This document shows positions 25,569 through 36,087 of a stretch of 64,000 nucleotides of DNA, piece after piece; position 1 is the stretch's first letter, and each line of letters opens with the position of its first letter. A program made the translations under genes and the position numbers. The notes under the pieces were generated by a model, which worked only from the letters and a program-made list of their open reading frames with translations, was not told where the DNA came from and searched no databases. The DNA is from Typhlomys cinereus (lineage: Eukaryota > Chordata > Mammalia > Rodentia > Platacanthomyidae), in the NCBI GenBank assembly GCA_023101885.1, contig JALPQD010000637.1, positions 867,508-931,507 on the forward strand, written 5' to 3'.

Positions 25569-26139
25569 TAGGTTCATATTTCTTGTCTTGCATCTGGTAC
25601 AAGTGGGCAAATCCATAGTAGATATCCTAGCTAGGACTACCTTAGTTATCTCTAATTATTGTTTTTAGTCATAACTTCAACATCTGTCCCAACATAACTC
25701 TTCAAACATGTGCTATTTATATTTGAGAATTCTCCTATGCATCAAAATAGTTATTTTCCAAGGTTAGGAATTTGATTAAAGAATTAACTTTTAGAGGCAA
25801 AAAGAATGCAATTTTAACACCAGTATTACCAATACTAGATATTCTTTGTCGCTAACTTGTAGGTGCTAAACATATATTTAATAATGCAAACTTATTTGGA
25901 CATGAGCATCTGAAATTAACCCTCATGTTCTGCACTGGAGGAGACAGAAGCTCTATAATAGTGACTCGGCTGGGACTTTGTAAGTGATTAATGAGTTCAC
26001 TCACTCTGTTGGTTTCTCCTGCTGGAATCATGACTCACCAAAGAAGGTACATGGTTCTCAAGTTCCTCTCTTGTTTTCTTTTTGTAAGATACACATTGCA
26101 ATAGACTTACAGTCACTTTTTAAATCTCTGGACTGTAAT
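25569..26139. other. Unassigned sequence
   Basis: No recognised element. Confidence 0.4.
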
Positions 26140-26352
26140 TCCACTTTCATTTTTATTTATTTATTTGAGAGGAGAAGAAGGAAAAGGTTGAAGAAGAAGA
26201 GGAGAAAGAATGTGCTGGCATTTATTTGCAAGGCATAGTGGCCAGGTGAAGGTCAGAGGTCAACTTTTGGAAGTCAGGTCTGTCCATCCATCATGTGTGC
26301 TTCTGGGAAGTGAGCACAGGTCGGTTGCCTTCTGAGCTATATCTGAGTGGTC
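26140..26352 (-). mobile_element. RSINE1-like SINE, antisense
   Basis: 'gtgaaggtcagaggtcaact' then 'catcatgtgtgcttctggga' and 'ttgccttctgagctatatct' follow the antisense RSINE1/B3-like order. The left end is GAAGAA-rich low-complexity sequence. Confidence 0.6.
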
Positions 26353-28926
26353 ACTAAGACTTATAACCTTTGGGTCTTATCCTAAAATCTTTACATTAGC
26401 ATAAATCACTCAGGCCTCATTTGCTCAGTGAATTCTTTTGAGACAAAAGGTGTTATTTCTTTGGCTGATGTAAAGACTGGATGGAAGAAGAAAATAATGA
26501 CTTAGTCCGAGGGAGAGAGGGACATAAGGAGGAATAGGACAGAGCCAAGGGCAAGAGGAAGAAGTGGAGAGTTAAGGAGATTTGCAGACCTTGCTGGCCA
26601 CAGTGCTGTTTAAGAATAGGCATGTGTGCCTGGCATGAAATGGGGCTCAGTGGCTAGATGTCATCAGTGGGACTAGGAAAGAGCTAAATTCTCAGGACGT
26701 AGCCTTTCTTCAGTCGTTGGAGAAAAACGAAAGGGAGGGAGAGGAGAGCCGAAAGAATGGAAGCTTAGTGTGGCTGCTAGCGGGCAAGATTTTAGAAAAG
26801 CTACCTCTTGAATGGCGATTGAATCAACTTGAAGTGAATGAGTTCTTGCAGTTGGCAAAACTGAATAAGCAATGCTTTAATTTTGCTCTGGCCGGGATCC
26901 AGCACACAAGAGCCTCTTTCAAGTGTGGAATTGCTGTGCTGTGCCGAAGGACTCCCAGTGAACTCTATCTAGGTTAAGCTCTGCAGCCGAGGGTCATTGC
27001 TTGCTAATGGCAACTCGGTGAGGGAAGTGACTGAACCCTTGGGAAACAGGGGTTAGCCAGCCAGGGATGGACTCTAGCTGTCTTTGTTCCTCGGCACTAG
27101 AGCAGAATGTGTGTCAACAGAATCTGCTTTCAAAATGAGTTTGTAGAAAACATTGTCACTCAAATTGCATGTCACATTGCCCTTGGCCCAAAGGCTGGCG
27201 ATAATTATTAGTAATTGGAAAAACCTTCAGATGTTTCCCATGTCGAAAAGACTGTGGCTGGGATTGGACGTCTAAAGCATCTCTTTACAAGTAGATTGGA
27301 AGACAGAATCTTTTCAAGACAACTTTCTCTAGAATCATATTTTGTCCGCCTATCAACATGGAATATATTGTATATTTTCAAATCGAACAATATTTTGATC
27401 ATTTAGAGACTATTTGTCTACTGTTTGGAATCTTACCAGGAAAGCCGACCAGGCTAGAAGACCAGTCTCTCTCAAACACACCACTCTATCTCCACAAAAA
27501 GTTATGTGGAGACATGGAAGAGAATTCACAGAATGACCTCATGGAGGCCATGCAGAATATCATACAGAATGTTTGCAGTTTAAAGCAGGTTCAAAGGGAA
27601 AATGGTGGCTGTCGTTCTTTTCCTTTAATAGCTTCTTGCTGGACATTATTGGAGGTTTGAGTGTTTCACCCTGGATTTGTGAGCTTCTGGTTTATTTTCT
27701 ATGTGCAGCTTGCTGGTTTGACCACATTTGATGCTTGCACTTTTCCTTGGTGAGTCACCTCTATTTTATTTTCGAAGCCCTGCTGCACACTCGCTTAGTA
27801 ATGGGGCTTTTATACTTTGCCATCTATTTTTATTCTCTCTCCATTTGCTAGTGGACGGTCGGCTAACAAAGGCCATGGCCATTCGCAAATCAAGTTCTGA
27901 GTCCCGCACCCTTACGATGCTCAGTCTTCATTTGGGGAAATTTGCTAGAAGTTTTGTTTGGGAGCAATAGATCATCACATGACCCTCCTGAAGGAGCCTG
28001 TGACTCACTCAAGAAGGAAATGGAATTAACAGAGAATTTCTGCTTGATTCGGGATTCCTACATTGAAGACTAGGGCAATTCATGCGGCATATCAAGGGGG
28101 AAGACATACGCAGTGGGTGTAGTCATACGTTGTGCAAAAGGGAGATCTGTTCACCTCTCCCAGCCCTGACTGCAGGAATGTCATGTTGGTGCCCTGATTG
28201 TAGCTCATGGTTAGAATGTCCATGCCATACAGTGAACAGATGCTATAGATGTAGTTACTAAACATTTGTCGGCACAACATGGTCCGGTGTGACTGTGCAG
28301 TCAGTTTTCCTCAAGAAATGTGAACCACTGCTTACGGAACTCCAGAGTTAACAAAGGCTGTCCAACGTTCAATTCTACTAGAGTCCAACCTGGTGGACCG
28401 AGGAGTCTGTTGTGCCTCCTAACGGGGCTACCTATAAGACTATGGAGGGACCCCAGAATAGTTGCACAACCAGAGAGTCTCACCCTTGTGTGGGCAATAA
28501 CTTCCTCATAGTGGCACAGACTAAGTCCCTCCCCCCAGCTAACCTTCCAAGGTGTCTATATTCTAGTGCCTCCCAAGATCCCCCCGCACAGGCAGTGTGG
28601 GCAGAATTGCTGCAGCTGAGAGGGAGGTGTCGGAAGAAGTGGCTGAAGGTCAAGCGAGGGGCCAATCACCCACCCTTGCCCATCTTCCAGGAAGGAGCTG
28701 GACGTAGTAGATTGTGAGTGTCTTCCACACAGTCACAGATGCTGCTGTTGGAAATGGTAATAATGCCTATTCTTCCTAGAGAACAGCATTCTGCCTTAGT
28801 AACTGAAACCTCAGTCTAAGACAAATTAAGACATGAAAGCTTTGTTTGCTCTGAGTTTCTGACTATGTGGTCCTCGTAAAAGCATTGTTACCCATACCTT
28901 GAAGCTTGTTGGAAATACGGGACTTT
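26353..28926. other. Repeat-poor stretch, no gene supported
   Basis: I recognise no transposon or microsatellite for about 2.6 kb. Frames of 60-101 codons occur on both strands, including a plus/minus pair overlapping at 27208-27406, but none has a domain or exon signals good enough to call. GC content is higher than in the flanks in parts (26.7-27.0 and 28.3-28.7 kb). Confidence 0.5.
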
Positions 28927-29199
28927 TTTTAATACTTGTTTTTAGGTTTATAAGTGTGTTTATGTATCAGAGGGCACAGTGTGTCTCTGAGGAGGACCAA
29001 GGGTGACTTTGGAATCATCCTGCATTGTTTCTACCTCCTTTTTGCTTTGCTTTGAGATTTTCCAGGCTCTGCCCACCAGGGTCAGAAGTACGGACTGCCA
29101 CCATTTCCATCTGGCGTTTTACATGGGACCTGGGATCTGAATTCAGGACCTTCTGCTTCTGAGGCAGAGATCTTAACCCTTGAGCTATCTCTCTAGCCC
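28927..29199 (-). mobile_element. Older subfamily of the CA-tailed SINE, antisense
   Basis: Plus-strand hallmarks are 'cagagggcacagtgtgtctc', 'gtgactttggaatcatcctg' and 'cttttgcttctgag'-like sequence, ending 'cttgagctatctctctagcc'. The tail has decayed to a few TG units. Confidence 0.8.
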
Positions 29200-30340
29200 G
29201 AAAATGCAGGATTTTGTCCTACCTTCCTACCTTCCAAGGGTAGAGTCCACATATCCATCTGACCAAGCCCCGTCTCGTAGGTGAGCTCCTCCAGTATATG
29301 CTAAAATCTAATGATCAATACTCTAAAGTGTGGATAAGTGGGAAAGGATAAGCTATGTTTAATTAGCTGCATGATGACTGTAATCGAATGATTAATTGTC
29401 TCATACCTATCTTGTTGCTCTTATCAAGCCTTGGGGGAGGGCTTGCTAATGGAATTTCTATTTATGGCCCCCACTCAGCCTGGTGGTGAGGAATTGTCAA
29501 GCCAGCGCATTGCTGGATGTGTAGAAAATGGAAGAATAGAAAACGAGATCCCCATCCTCTGGATCTCAAGTTCTTGGGCTGAAAACTCGTTGCAAAGGTG
29601 ACAGGTCCATGAACAATAGTCACGGATTCCTGCAACACTTGCGGGGCTCAGAACCCATGTCCCGCGAAAGCCATGGGCAAAGACGGTTGCTCCCCACCAT
29701 CCCCAGAGTTTTTGAGTGCTTCATGCCTCATGATTTACATTCTAACATTCCCAGGCCACACAGCGGTGGCTGCTGGTACAAAGACCGCAGCTGGAAACCC
29801 ACCATTCTAGAACCTCTTTGAGCTCTCTGCCTCTGTGCAAGTCTCAACTGTTTGCTTTTTGTTCTCTCGGATTCCACATTTACCTTGACTGTGATTTCCC
29901 TCAGCAACTACAACCCACATCACATGGGGCATGAGTTTTCACGCACGCCGCCTGCTGAGTCCCCCACTTCCTGTCAAGACACTGTTCAGAGTCATAATGT
30001 ACTCTGTCATTTTTTTTTTTTTCTGTGCTCATACTAAGTTTTTACAGCTTTGGCACTTGGCTATTATGTCGGATGAATCCCAGCTGCTTCTTCAATGCAG
30101 CGCGGTAGCTTCATGATTCATACCTTTCCTGCCATCCGGATCAGTCACCGAGTTGAACAGGGTGTTTTACCCCAGCCTCAAACAGAACTTATTTATTTCC
30201 TTTGAATGGAGTAACTTAAGGCACATGAAGTTCACCCTTTTCTGCTTTTTGCTCTGTCACAGAGTACGCGCGCTTCTCAGTACACAAGCTCTCTTTCAAG
30301 GGAGGCTGCTTGAATTGCAGTCTTGGGTAGGAAGATTTAC
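29200..30340. other. Repeat-poor stretch with homeodomain-like motifs
   Basis: No transposon is recognised. The segment 29355-29480 contains 'tttaattagctgcatgatga' and 'atgattaattg' close together, then a GC-richer part. It could be a conserved non-coding element, but sequence alone does not show this. Confidence 0.4.
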
Positions 30341-30344
30341 AAGA

Positions 30345-30612
30345 ACATGTGGCAAGGAGCTGAGCTGGTGAGGTGCTTGTCTTGCCAGCAGGAGGACCTG
30401 AGTTTAAGTCTCAGAACTCAGGTCATAAAAGCCAGAGACAGACGAGTCTTGCAGTCCCGCTCAGGGAGAGAGTCAGAGATGGGTGGACTCATGGAGTTTG
30501 CTAGCCAGCCAGCTTGCCTCCATGACAAGCCCTCAGCCAATGAGTCTCTGTCTCAAAACACAAGGTGGATAGAGTTTGTAGAAAAATGCGATTGTCCTCT
30601 GGATGCTTTCCA
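30345..30612 (+). mobile_element. B4 SINE, near full length
   Basis: From an ID/tRNA-like head ('gagctgagctggtgaggtgc', 'ggaggacctgagtttaagtc') it passes into a B1-like half with 'gctagccagccagcttgcct' and 'tgagtctctgtctcaaaaca'. This order is diagnostic for rodent B4. Confidence 0.8.
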
Positions 30613-30728
30613 CAAATACATACATACATGCATGCACACTGATATACACAGACACATGTACACATACGTGCACACACCACATACATATACACACATACAC
30701 ATGTGTGAATGCATACATACATGTATAC

Positions 30729-30764
<36 letters not shown>
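30613..30764 (+). repeat. ACAT/CA array followed by (GA)n, tail of the B4
   Basis: CA and CATA repeats to 30730 end in a pure GA run at 30731-30764. The array continues directly from the B4 and probably grew from its tail. Confidence 0.93.
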
Positions 30765-30768
<4 letters not shown>

Positions 30769-31061
30769 GGAGATCATTCTAAAAGGTTCATTTCCCTATT
30801 GTTAAACTCTGTTAGGATGGTGGGTGGCTATATCTTTTCTTCTGAACTCTTGAAATATATTGTATGATTGGAGCTGGTTCTTTCCTCACGTTCCCTTTTC
30901 TTTTATTTATGTCAAGCTTTCAAGAAACTCTATGTTCCTGAATCTTGAATCAGCAGCGATCAGTTGAAGATGTATCTTGCCTACTCAGCATCAGTATTCA
31001 CTAAACTTAGCAGTTCTCACTTTGCTCTTATAAGGCAGTGGCGATAGTGACAACTACGTTG

Positions 31062-31272
31062 TTTGGGTCATTGAACCAGCATGAGCAGAATGTAAGTTCT
31101 GTGATTTGGGTACAACTGTGAAGCATCATTATCAGGTCAGAATAAACTATAAGAAACTTACAGTATTTTGGTACTGTGAAGAAACAGAAAACTCTTAGCA
31201 TGTGACACTTGGCTTGTATGTGTGACATCTTTATAGCTCTTTGGAGGTTGGTAATCAAAATAGCACATGGCT
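31062..31272 (+). repeat. Arm 1 of a 211-bp inverted duplication
   Basis: The reverse complement of this segment recurs at 31594-31804 with one mismatch (31085 versus 31781) and no indels. The sequence is AT-rich and not a recognised transposon. Because it is continuous with unique flanks here, I treat it as the source copy. A similar open frame of about 70 codons in both arms simply follows from the duplication. Confidence 0.98.
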
Positions 31273-31570
31273 ATCAACTTAAATAGCTAACCAAGTAGGA
31301 CCACAAGTATATAAGTACAGACATAAAGGTTCGCTATTGGCTGGATTTTAAAAGGCAGGAACAAGTGGAAATAGACATTGCTATTTCATACCTAGGATTG
31401 AGTCAGACACACCAAGGATAGAACTGCACGTCTCATTTAAATAACAGGAATCCTGGGGAAACAAGAACCCCATTTTTTGGTCTTCAGAGGTTCCTCCTCA
31501 ATAGGTGCTTGGTCCCAAACTAGAATCTTCTTGACTGTGAAGGATCCCTGACTAGAACAAAGGACAGAAT

Positions 31571-31970
31571 GGATGGGGGTGGTGAAATAGCTCAGCCATG
31601 TGCTATTTTGATTACCAACCTCCAAAGAGCTATAAAGATGTCACACATACAAGCCAAGTGTCACATGCTAAGAGTTTTCTGTTTCTTCACAGTACCAAAA
31701 TACTGTAAGTTTCTTATAGTTTATTCTGACCTGATAATGATGCTTCACAGTTGTACCCAAATCACAGAACTTACATTCTGGTCATGCTGGTTCAATGACC
31801 CAAAGTTCAGTCTCTGGAAGTCCACATGGTGGAAGGAAAGAAGTGACTTCCGAAAGTTGTCCCTCTGACTTCTGCCCATAGGCCATGGCATGCATGCGCA
31901 TGCTTCTCTTTCTTTCTCTCTCCCTTCCCCCTCTCTCTCCTCGCATAAATAGTTTAGCAAAATTTTAAAA
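31571..31970 (+). mobile_element. RSINE1/B3-like SINE interrupted by the inverted arm
   Basis: The left part 'ggtggtgaaatagctcag' (to about 31595) is the start of a tRNA-like SINE head. The right part from 31805 is the body: 'gttcagtctctggaagtcca', 'catggtggaaggaaagaagt', then 'ggccatggcatgcatgcgca' and a pyrimidine tail. The middle of the head is missing and replaced by the 211-bp arm. Confidence 0.75.
31594..31804 (-). repeat. Arm 2 of the 211-bp inverted duplication, inside a SINE
   Basis: Reverse complement of 31062-31272 with one mismatch in 211 bp. The arms are separated by 321 bp. Junctions show short homology: 'agccatg' on the left and 'cccaaa' on the right are plausible both as SINE and as arm sequence. 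Confidence 0.98.
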
Positions 31971-32944
31971 AGAATGGACAGGAAATCTGTAGTAGGAAAG
32001 GCAGAGTGGACATGTGTGTGCATTTATGGCATGTGAAACCAGGTGTGTGAAGCTCAGTGGGGTATGTGTTGACAGAGCATGTGGACCCCAGTTGGTTTTC
32101 TCATTGTGTTCTTGGGGTATGCAAAACACTAGATACACAGCAGGCTTGAGAGTTTGAAGTTCCGTGTCCTGAAATATCAGTCATACATCCCACACTGCCG
32201 CCTCCCCTCTGAGCGAGTACCCGGGGACACTCTGCTCACTGCTTATTAATGAGCTGATGGCAAACAGGACATTTAAACAGGACATTTCAATGCTTTGAGT
32301 CCTAGTTGCCTGATCTACCCAGCAGACACCATAATCCTTGGCTCATTTGCCTTTTTCTGAGCTACAGGTGAAACAATGTGTGTGAAATTAGTCAACTGGA
32401 GAATATGGTAGAAATGTTATATTTTACATGCGCTTATTCTGTAAGGACTTGCATGTAAGTACGATTGTACTTTTAATAGATTTTAGAAAACTGTGTGCTG
32501 GGTGAAGGAAACGTGGTTTCAATGAAGGCTGAATGGCCATGTGACATAGATCTTAATTGATAGGTCTGGCTTGGCAGGAGACAGGGGGCAGTGGTCTCCC
32601 CTCCAAATTCTGCGCCTTTACCATGACCTGAATGAAGATGCCAATGTCAGATTCATGAGTGATTCAGGCTTGGGAGGAGGGCCCAAACCTCTGAGTGACA
32701 GATCCAACATTCACATTCATCCAGAAGGCGAGAACAATGATGTGAAGGTACGAAGATAAAATATAACACAGATATAAATAACATCCTCCATTCAGAGTAA
32801 AAATAACCCACTGCATGGATTCAGGAAGGGGATGCCCTGCTCAGTGGAAGTTGGTATGAAGCCATGTGGGGGTTGTAGATGTTTGTAACCTCAAATTGAA
32901 TGTGATCCATGTGTTTTGAAGAGGAAAACACTGAACAGAAAGCT
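31971..32944. other. Unassigned sequence with a weak exon-like segment
   Basis: No repeat is recognised. The frame 32564-32759 is open from a TAG at 32561; it has no ATG at its start and contains a donor-like 'aaggtacga' near its end. See findings. I do not call it a gene. Confidence 0.4.
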
Positions 32945-33178
32945 GTGGCTGGGAGCTGGTGAGAGAGAGTCTGCGCTGGAAGCGCGAGGACTGGTGTTCG
33001 AATCCCCAGCACCCCCTGGAAACCCTGGGTATGGCATATGCCTACTGCCCTGGGAGACAGAGACAAGCAGACGATGACAGCTCATTGGCCATCCTGGCCC
33101 TAAGGGGGCGCTTCACACTCAGTGTGCACCACACACGTGACAACGCGCATGCGCGCACGCACTCAGAGAGGGGGAGGG
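32945..33178 (+). mobile_element. B4-like SINE with internal deletion
   Basis: The head 'gagctggtgagagagagtct' and B-box-like 'gtgttcgaatccccagcacc' are followed by 'gggagacagagacaagcaga' and a CA/CG-rich tail. It fits a B4-type element that has lost part of its B1-like half. Confidence 0.6.
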
Positions 33179-33204
33179 GATCGGGTGCTCGCATGTTTAG
33201 CTGT

Positions 33205-33340
33205 GGAATCAAAGACTGGGCTGTGAACTTCCTCAAGCCATTTTCTATCTGGAGACTCAGTGTCTGTTTTAGTCCTATAAGATGAGAAGATTTTGCTGAA
33301 TTATTTCTGAGAAAGTGTGACTCTGAGTTGGGTATTAAAA
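33205..33340 (+). mobile_element. MIR-like element, copy A
   Basis: 'gggctgtgaacttcctcaag' followed by 'tatctggagactcagtgtct' resembles the MIR segment 'gtgaccttgggcaagtcact...ctgagcctcagtttcc'. It is strikingly similar to a second copy at 33989-34055. Confidence 0.5.
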
Positions 33341-33449
33341 TGTCCCTCTATAACTTCAGTGTTTTATTTGTTTATATTTTGAGAATTGATAAAACTGTAG
33401 CTGAGAGAAAAATAGTAAGTTGTAGAAACATCGCCAAGACCTAAAATTC

Positions 33450-33475
33450 AAGAATATATTTTATTTAATTAATTA

Positions 33476-33524
<49 letters not shown>

Positions 33525-33776
33525 CAGAGGGTGCTGTGTGTCCCTGTGGAGAACCAAGGGTGACTTTGGGAATCATCCTGGATTGCTTCTACCTCCTTCT
33601 TGCTTCATTCTTGGAGTTCCCAGGCTCCGCCCACCATGGCTGGAAGTGCAGGTGGCCATTACCCCTGGCGTTTTTATGTGGGAACTAGGACCTGAACTCA
33701 GGACCTTCTGCTTGTGAGGCGGTGATCTAACCCCCCCCCCCCGAGTCATCTCTTCAGCCCTGAAGAAGATATTTTA
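33450..33776 (-). mobile_element. Older-subfamily CA-tailed SINE, antisense, with TSD
   Basis: A TG run at 33479-33522 is the antisense tail; the body carries 'gaaccaagggtgactttggg' and 'cccaggctccgcccaccatg', and the antisense head ends at about 33760. A run of 12 C at 33731-33742 replaces part of the head. Flanking 'aagaatatatttta' and 'aagaagatatttta' look like a target-site duplication with one mismatch. Confidence 0.83.
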
Positions 33777-33949
33777 AATAGAAATATATTTTTTATTTTC
33801 TCAGTGATGATAGCATTTTGTTTTGTATTTTTCAATTTGTATTGCTTAACTGCTATATCCTGAGAACTTCTGTGGCTTAACATTTTCCTGTAACTTGCAT
33901 ACAGACATGTACAGAGTCTCAGACTTTTCTGCAGAAATGAGAGTTTATT

Positions 33950-34760
33950 ATCAGAACCACGGAACACTTGGGTCCTGGGTCTCACAATGTGGGCTGTGAA
34001 CTTCCTGAAGCCATTTCCTATCTGGAGACTCAGTTTCTATTTTAATCCTTTAAATTGTAAATGCATTGCAGGAGCAGCAAAACTGCAAAAGAAAAATCAA
34101 CAAACCACAATCCAGAACTTCAGAGACTCTATATCTACCACCTAGAACTAGGCCAGACTAATCTCTCCCCATCCTGAAGCTCAGGGAAATTTGCAGAAGA
34201 GGGGGCGGTAAGAGTGCAAGAGCAAAAGGATGGGAGGAGCAATGATTTGCAAGATACTTCACACAAGTTAGGGCCGAAGCAATCATAATTGGACTTTGCA
34301 TGCCCTGCGCAATGTCCAACACACTATTGACCTCACAAAGTCTAGCATCTGCTAAAGGCATGAAGATCCTTGGAGGCAAGGGATTGGCAGCCACAGTAGT
34401 GTTCCTATGCTTAAGGGGAACACGGGAAAGGGTTCAGGGAAATGCCACTGGGTCCTTGTACGTCATCGGAGAGGAGGGCGCAGAGGAGAGTCAGGGATGC
34501 ACGTTAAAGGACTCTCTGGGAATTGGGGCAGGAGGCACTGGGGGATGGGAAGGGAGGGGTGAGGAGAGGGGGAGCAGGGGGCTCGGGGGGGAGGAGGAGG
34601 GAGGGAGGGAGGGAACCGGTGTACCTATTAAGTTTGTATGAGCGGAAATAATAATAAAAAATGTTTAAAAAATTGTAAATGTCACTTCTTTTAAATTATA
34701 AAACTATTACCTTTAGGATTTAATTGAGCAGTGGATGACTTAGTCATTTGCCAGGCCTCT
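33950..34760 (+). mobile_element. MIR-like element, copy B, split by an L1
   Basis: The left half (33989-34063) reads like a MIR core, and the right half (34670-34760: 'taaaactattacctttagga', 'tttaattgagc') continues the MIR in the expected order. The two halves are separated by the truncated L1 at 34064-34669. Confidence 0.6.
34064..34669 (+). mobile_element. 5'-truncated L1 3' end with exact TSD
   Basis: A 606-bp insertion with a G-rich polypurine block (34500-34615) and an A-rich end 'aataataataaaaaatgttt'. Flanking 12-bp direct repeats 'aaattgtaaatg' (34052-34063 and 34670-34681) are identical. The last 400 bp closely match a second copy at 59613-59987. No ORF2 coding is left. Confidence 0.88.
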
Positions 34761-34914
34761 GTGATTCCAATGTGCTGGGGTTTGGGGACAAACATTATGT
34801 ATGTAGGTTTGTGTTTAATGGCTTAAGGCTCATAGGAAACTTTGCTCAGTGTGGTGTTAATAGTTTAGGATGTGCTTTGCTCTTTCAATATGAAATCGTG
34901 TTTCTTTTTTAAAA

Positions 34915-35065
34915 ATATAAAGGCTCATTAGTTGTTTGTTTATTAGAGAGAGAGAATGAGAGAGGGCATGAATGATGGAATGGTGCATGAATGGAGGTTA
35001 GAGGACAACTTTTGGAAATCAGTTTTCTCTTTCTGTTTTCCGGTGGGCTTCTATAACCTGCAGCT
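34915..35065 (-). mobile_element. RSINE1-like SINE, antisense
   Basis: 'ggaggttagaggacaacttt' and 'tttccggtgggcttctataa' fit the antisense RSINE1/B3-like body. The head is missing or diverged; the tail is a GA-rich run. Confidence 0.6.
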
Positions 35066-35133
35066 GGCAGATGCTGTGGTCTTGCTTGGGCTTGGGGCAG
35101 GGTGAATAAGAGAGTAAGTGTTTTACTTGAGTT

Positions 35134-35565
35134 AATCTTAATGTCATAGTTGGAAACAGGCGTCAACTGTGGTGGAGCTCTGGGCACATTTGTAGAGAAT
35201 TAGTAGTTGGGTTAAACTTAGGGTGAACTGCAAGAGATTGTCCAGTTGATGCAGAAGGCCCAATCCATGGTGGGGCAAAACCAATCCCTGGAAAGATGAA
35301 TAAGATAGAAGGAACTGGTTCAGGAAGTTGGCATCCTTCTGTATGTACTTGGTCTGTTAAGTGAGGATTGCTCCTCTCTCGGCTGTTATGTGACTATGAT
35401 GTGGCCGGTTCCTTTGGCCCACGGTGCTGGTCGGGCTCTCCTGCCAAGCTGGACAGGGAGTTATAACTAGACTATTGTAAAAGAAAATAAAATCCCTCGT
35501 TCCCTTTAAGCTGTTCTGTTTGAATTTATCAAGCAACCCTGCAGAGGAACTGCGACACTTAAGAA
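35134..35565 (+). mobile_element. LTR-like interspersed repeat, copy 2
   Basis: Matches copy 1 along its length: 'aggcgtcaactgtggtggag' start, 'gcaagagattgtccagttga', 'gatgtggccggttcctttgg', 'ctctcctgccaagctggaca', an AATAAAAT signal at about 35487 and 'aagctgttctgtttgaattt' near the end. Differences from copy 1 suggest an old family. Confidence 0.7.
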
Positions 35566-35699
35566 CCCTTTATTTCATCTTCAAGTAATTGTCTTTACAC
35601 TGTCACTAAATACATGAAAATTGTCACTACATACATGGGGCTCCGGAATGATGGAGGTGCGCCTGGAAGCCAAGAAACAGGTTTCTGGAAGCGCGGACT

Positions 35700-35830
35700 T
35701 GCTTTAAGTAGAAGAAAGAAAGCTGGAGTAAGAGTCAGAACCCTGAATTGAAGCCGCAGATTTGCCACTAAGGAGCTCTTCAATGCTGGTTAAATAACCT
35801 CTGTAGATCTTCTTTCCTGCTGATCTTCCC
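35700..35830 (+). mobile_element. MIR SINE
   Basis: 'gagtcagaaccctgaattga' and 'gccgcagatttgccactaag' followed by 'ggttaaataacctctgtaga' follow MIR in the sense direction. Confidence 0.65.
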
Positions 35831-36087
35831 CAAGTCTGTGCATTGCCCATGAGAAAACGCTGGGGAAGAAAAGCCTCTAGGTGTTGATTTGCATTTTAAA
35901 CATCTTAATAGTGTTTTAATCCCACTGGTGGCCGTATTGGAAATCTACATGCAACAGGCAAGAAGCCGGGCGGGCGGTGTCAGCAGCCGCGCTCCAAAGA
36001 TGTTCTTCTAGAGCTGGACAGATGACGACTCTGCCATGTGCATCTTGCTACAGAGTGAGAGACCTGAGTGTGCTCTGAGAACCACAG

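Noticed and set aside
27208..27406. Overlapping plus and minus frames of 63-64 codons
   Set aside because: Mirror frames over the same 190 bp with no domains; expected by chance.
31028..31868. Two matching frames (76 and 99 codons) on opposite strands, as if a duplicated small gene
   Set aside because: The identity covers the whole 211-bp inverted duplication regardless of frame; there is no domain and no sign of coding selection.
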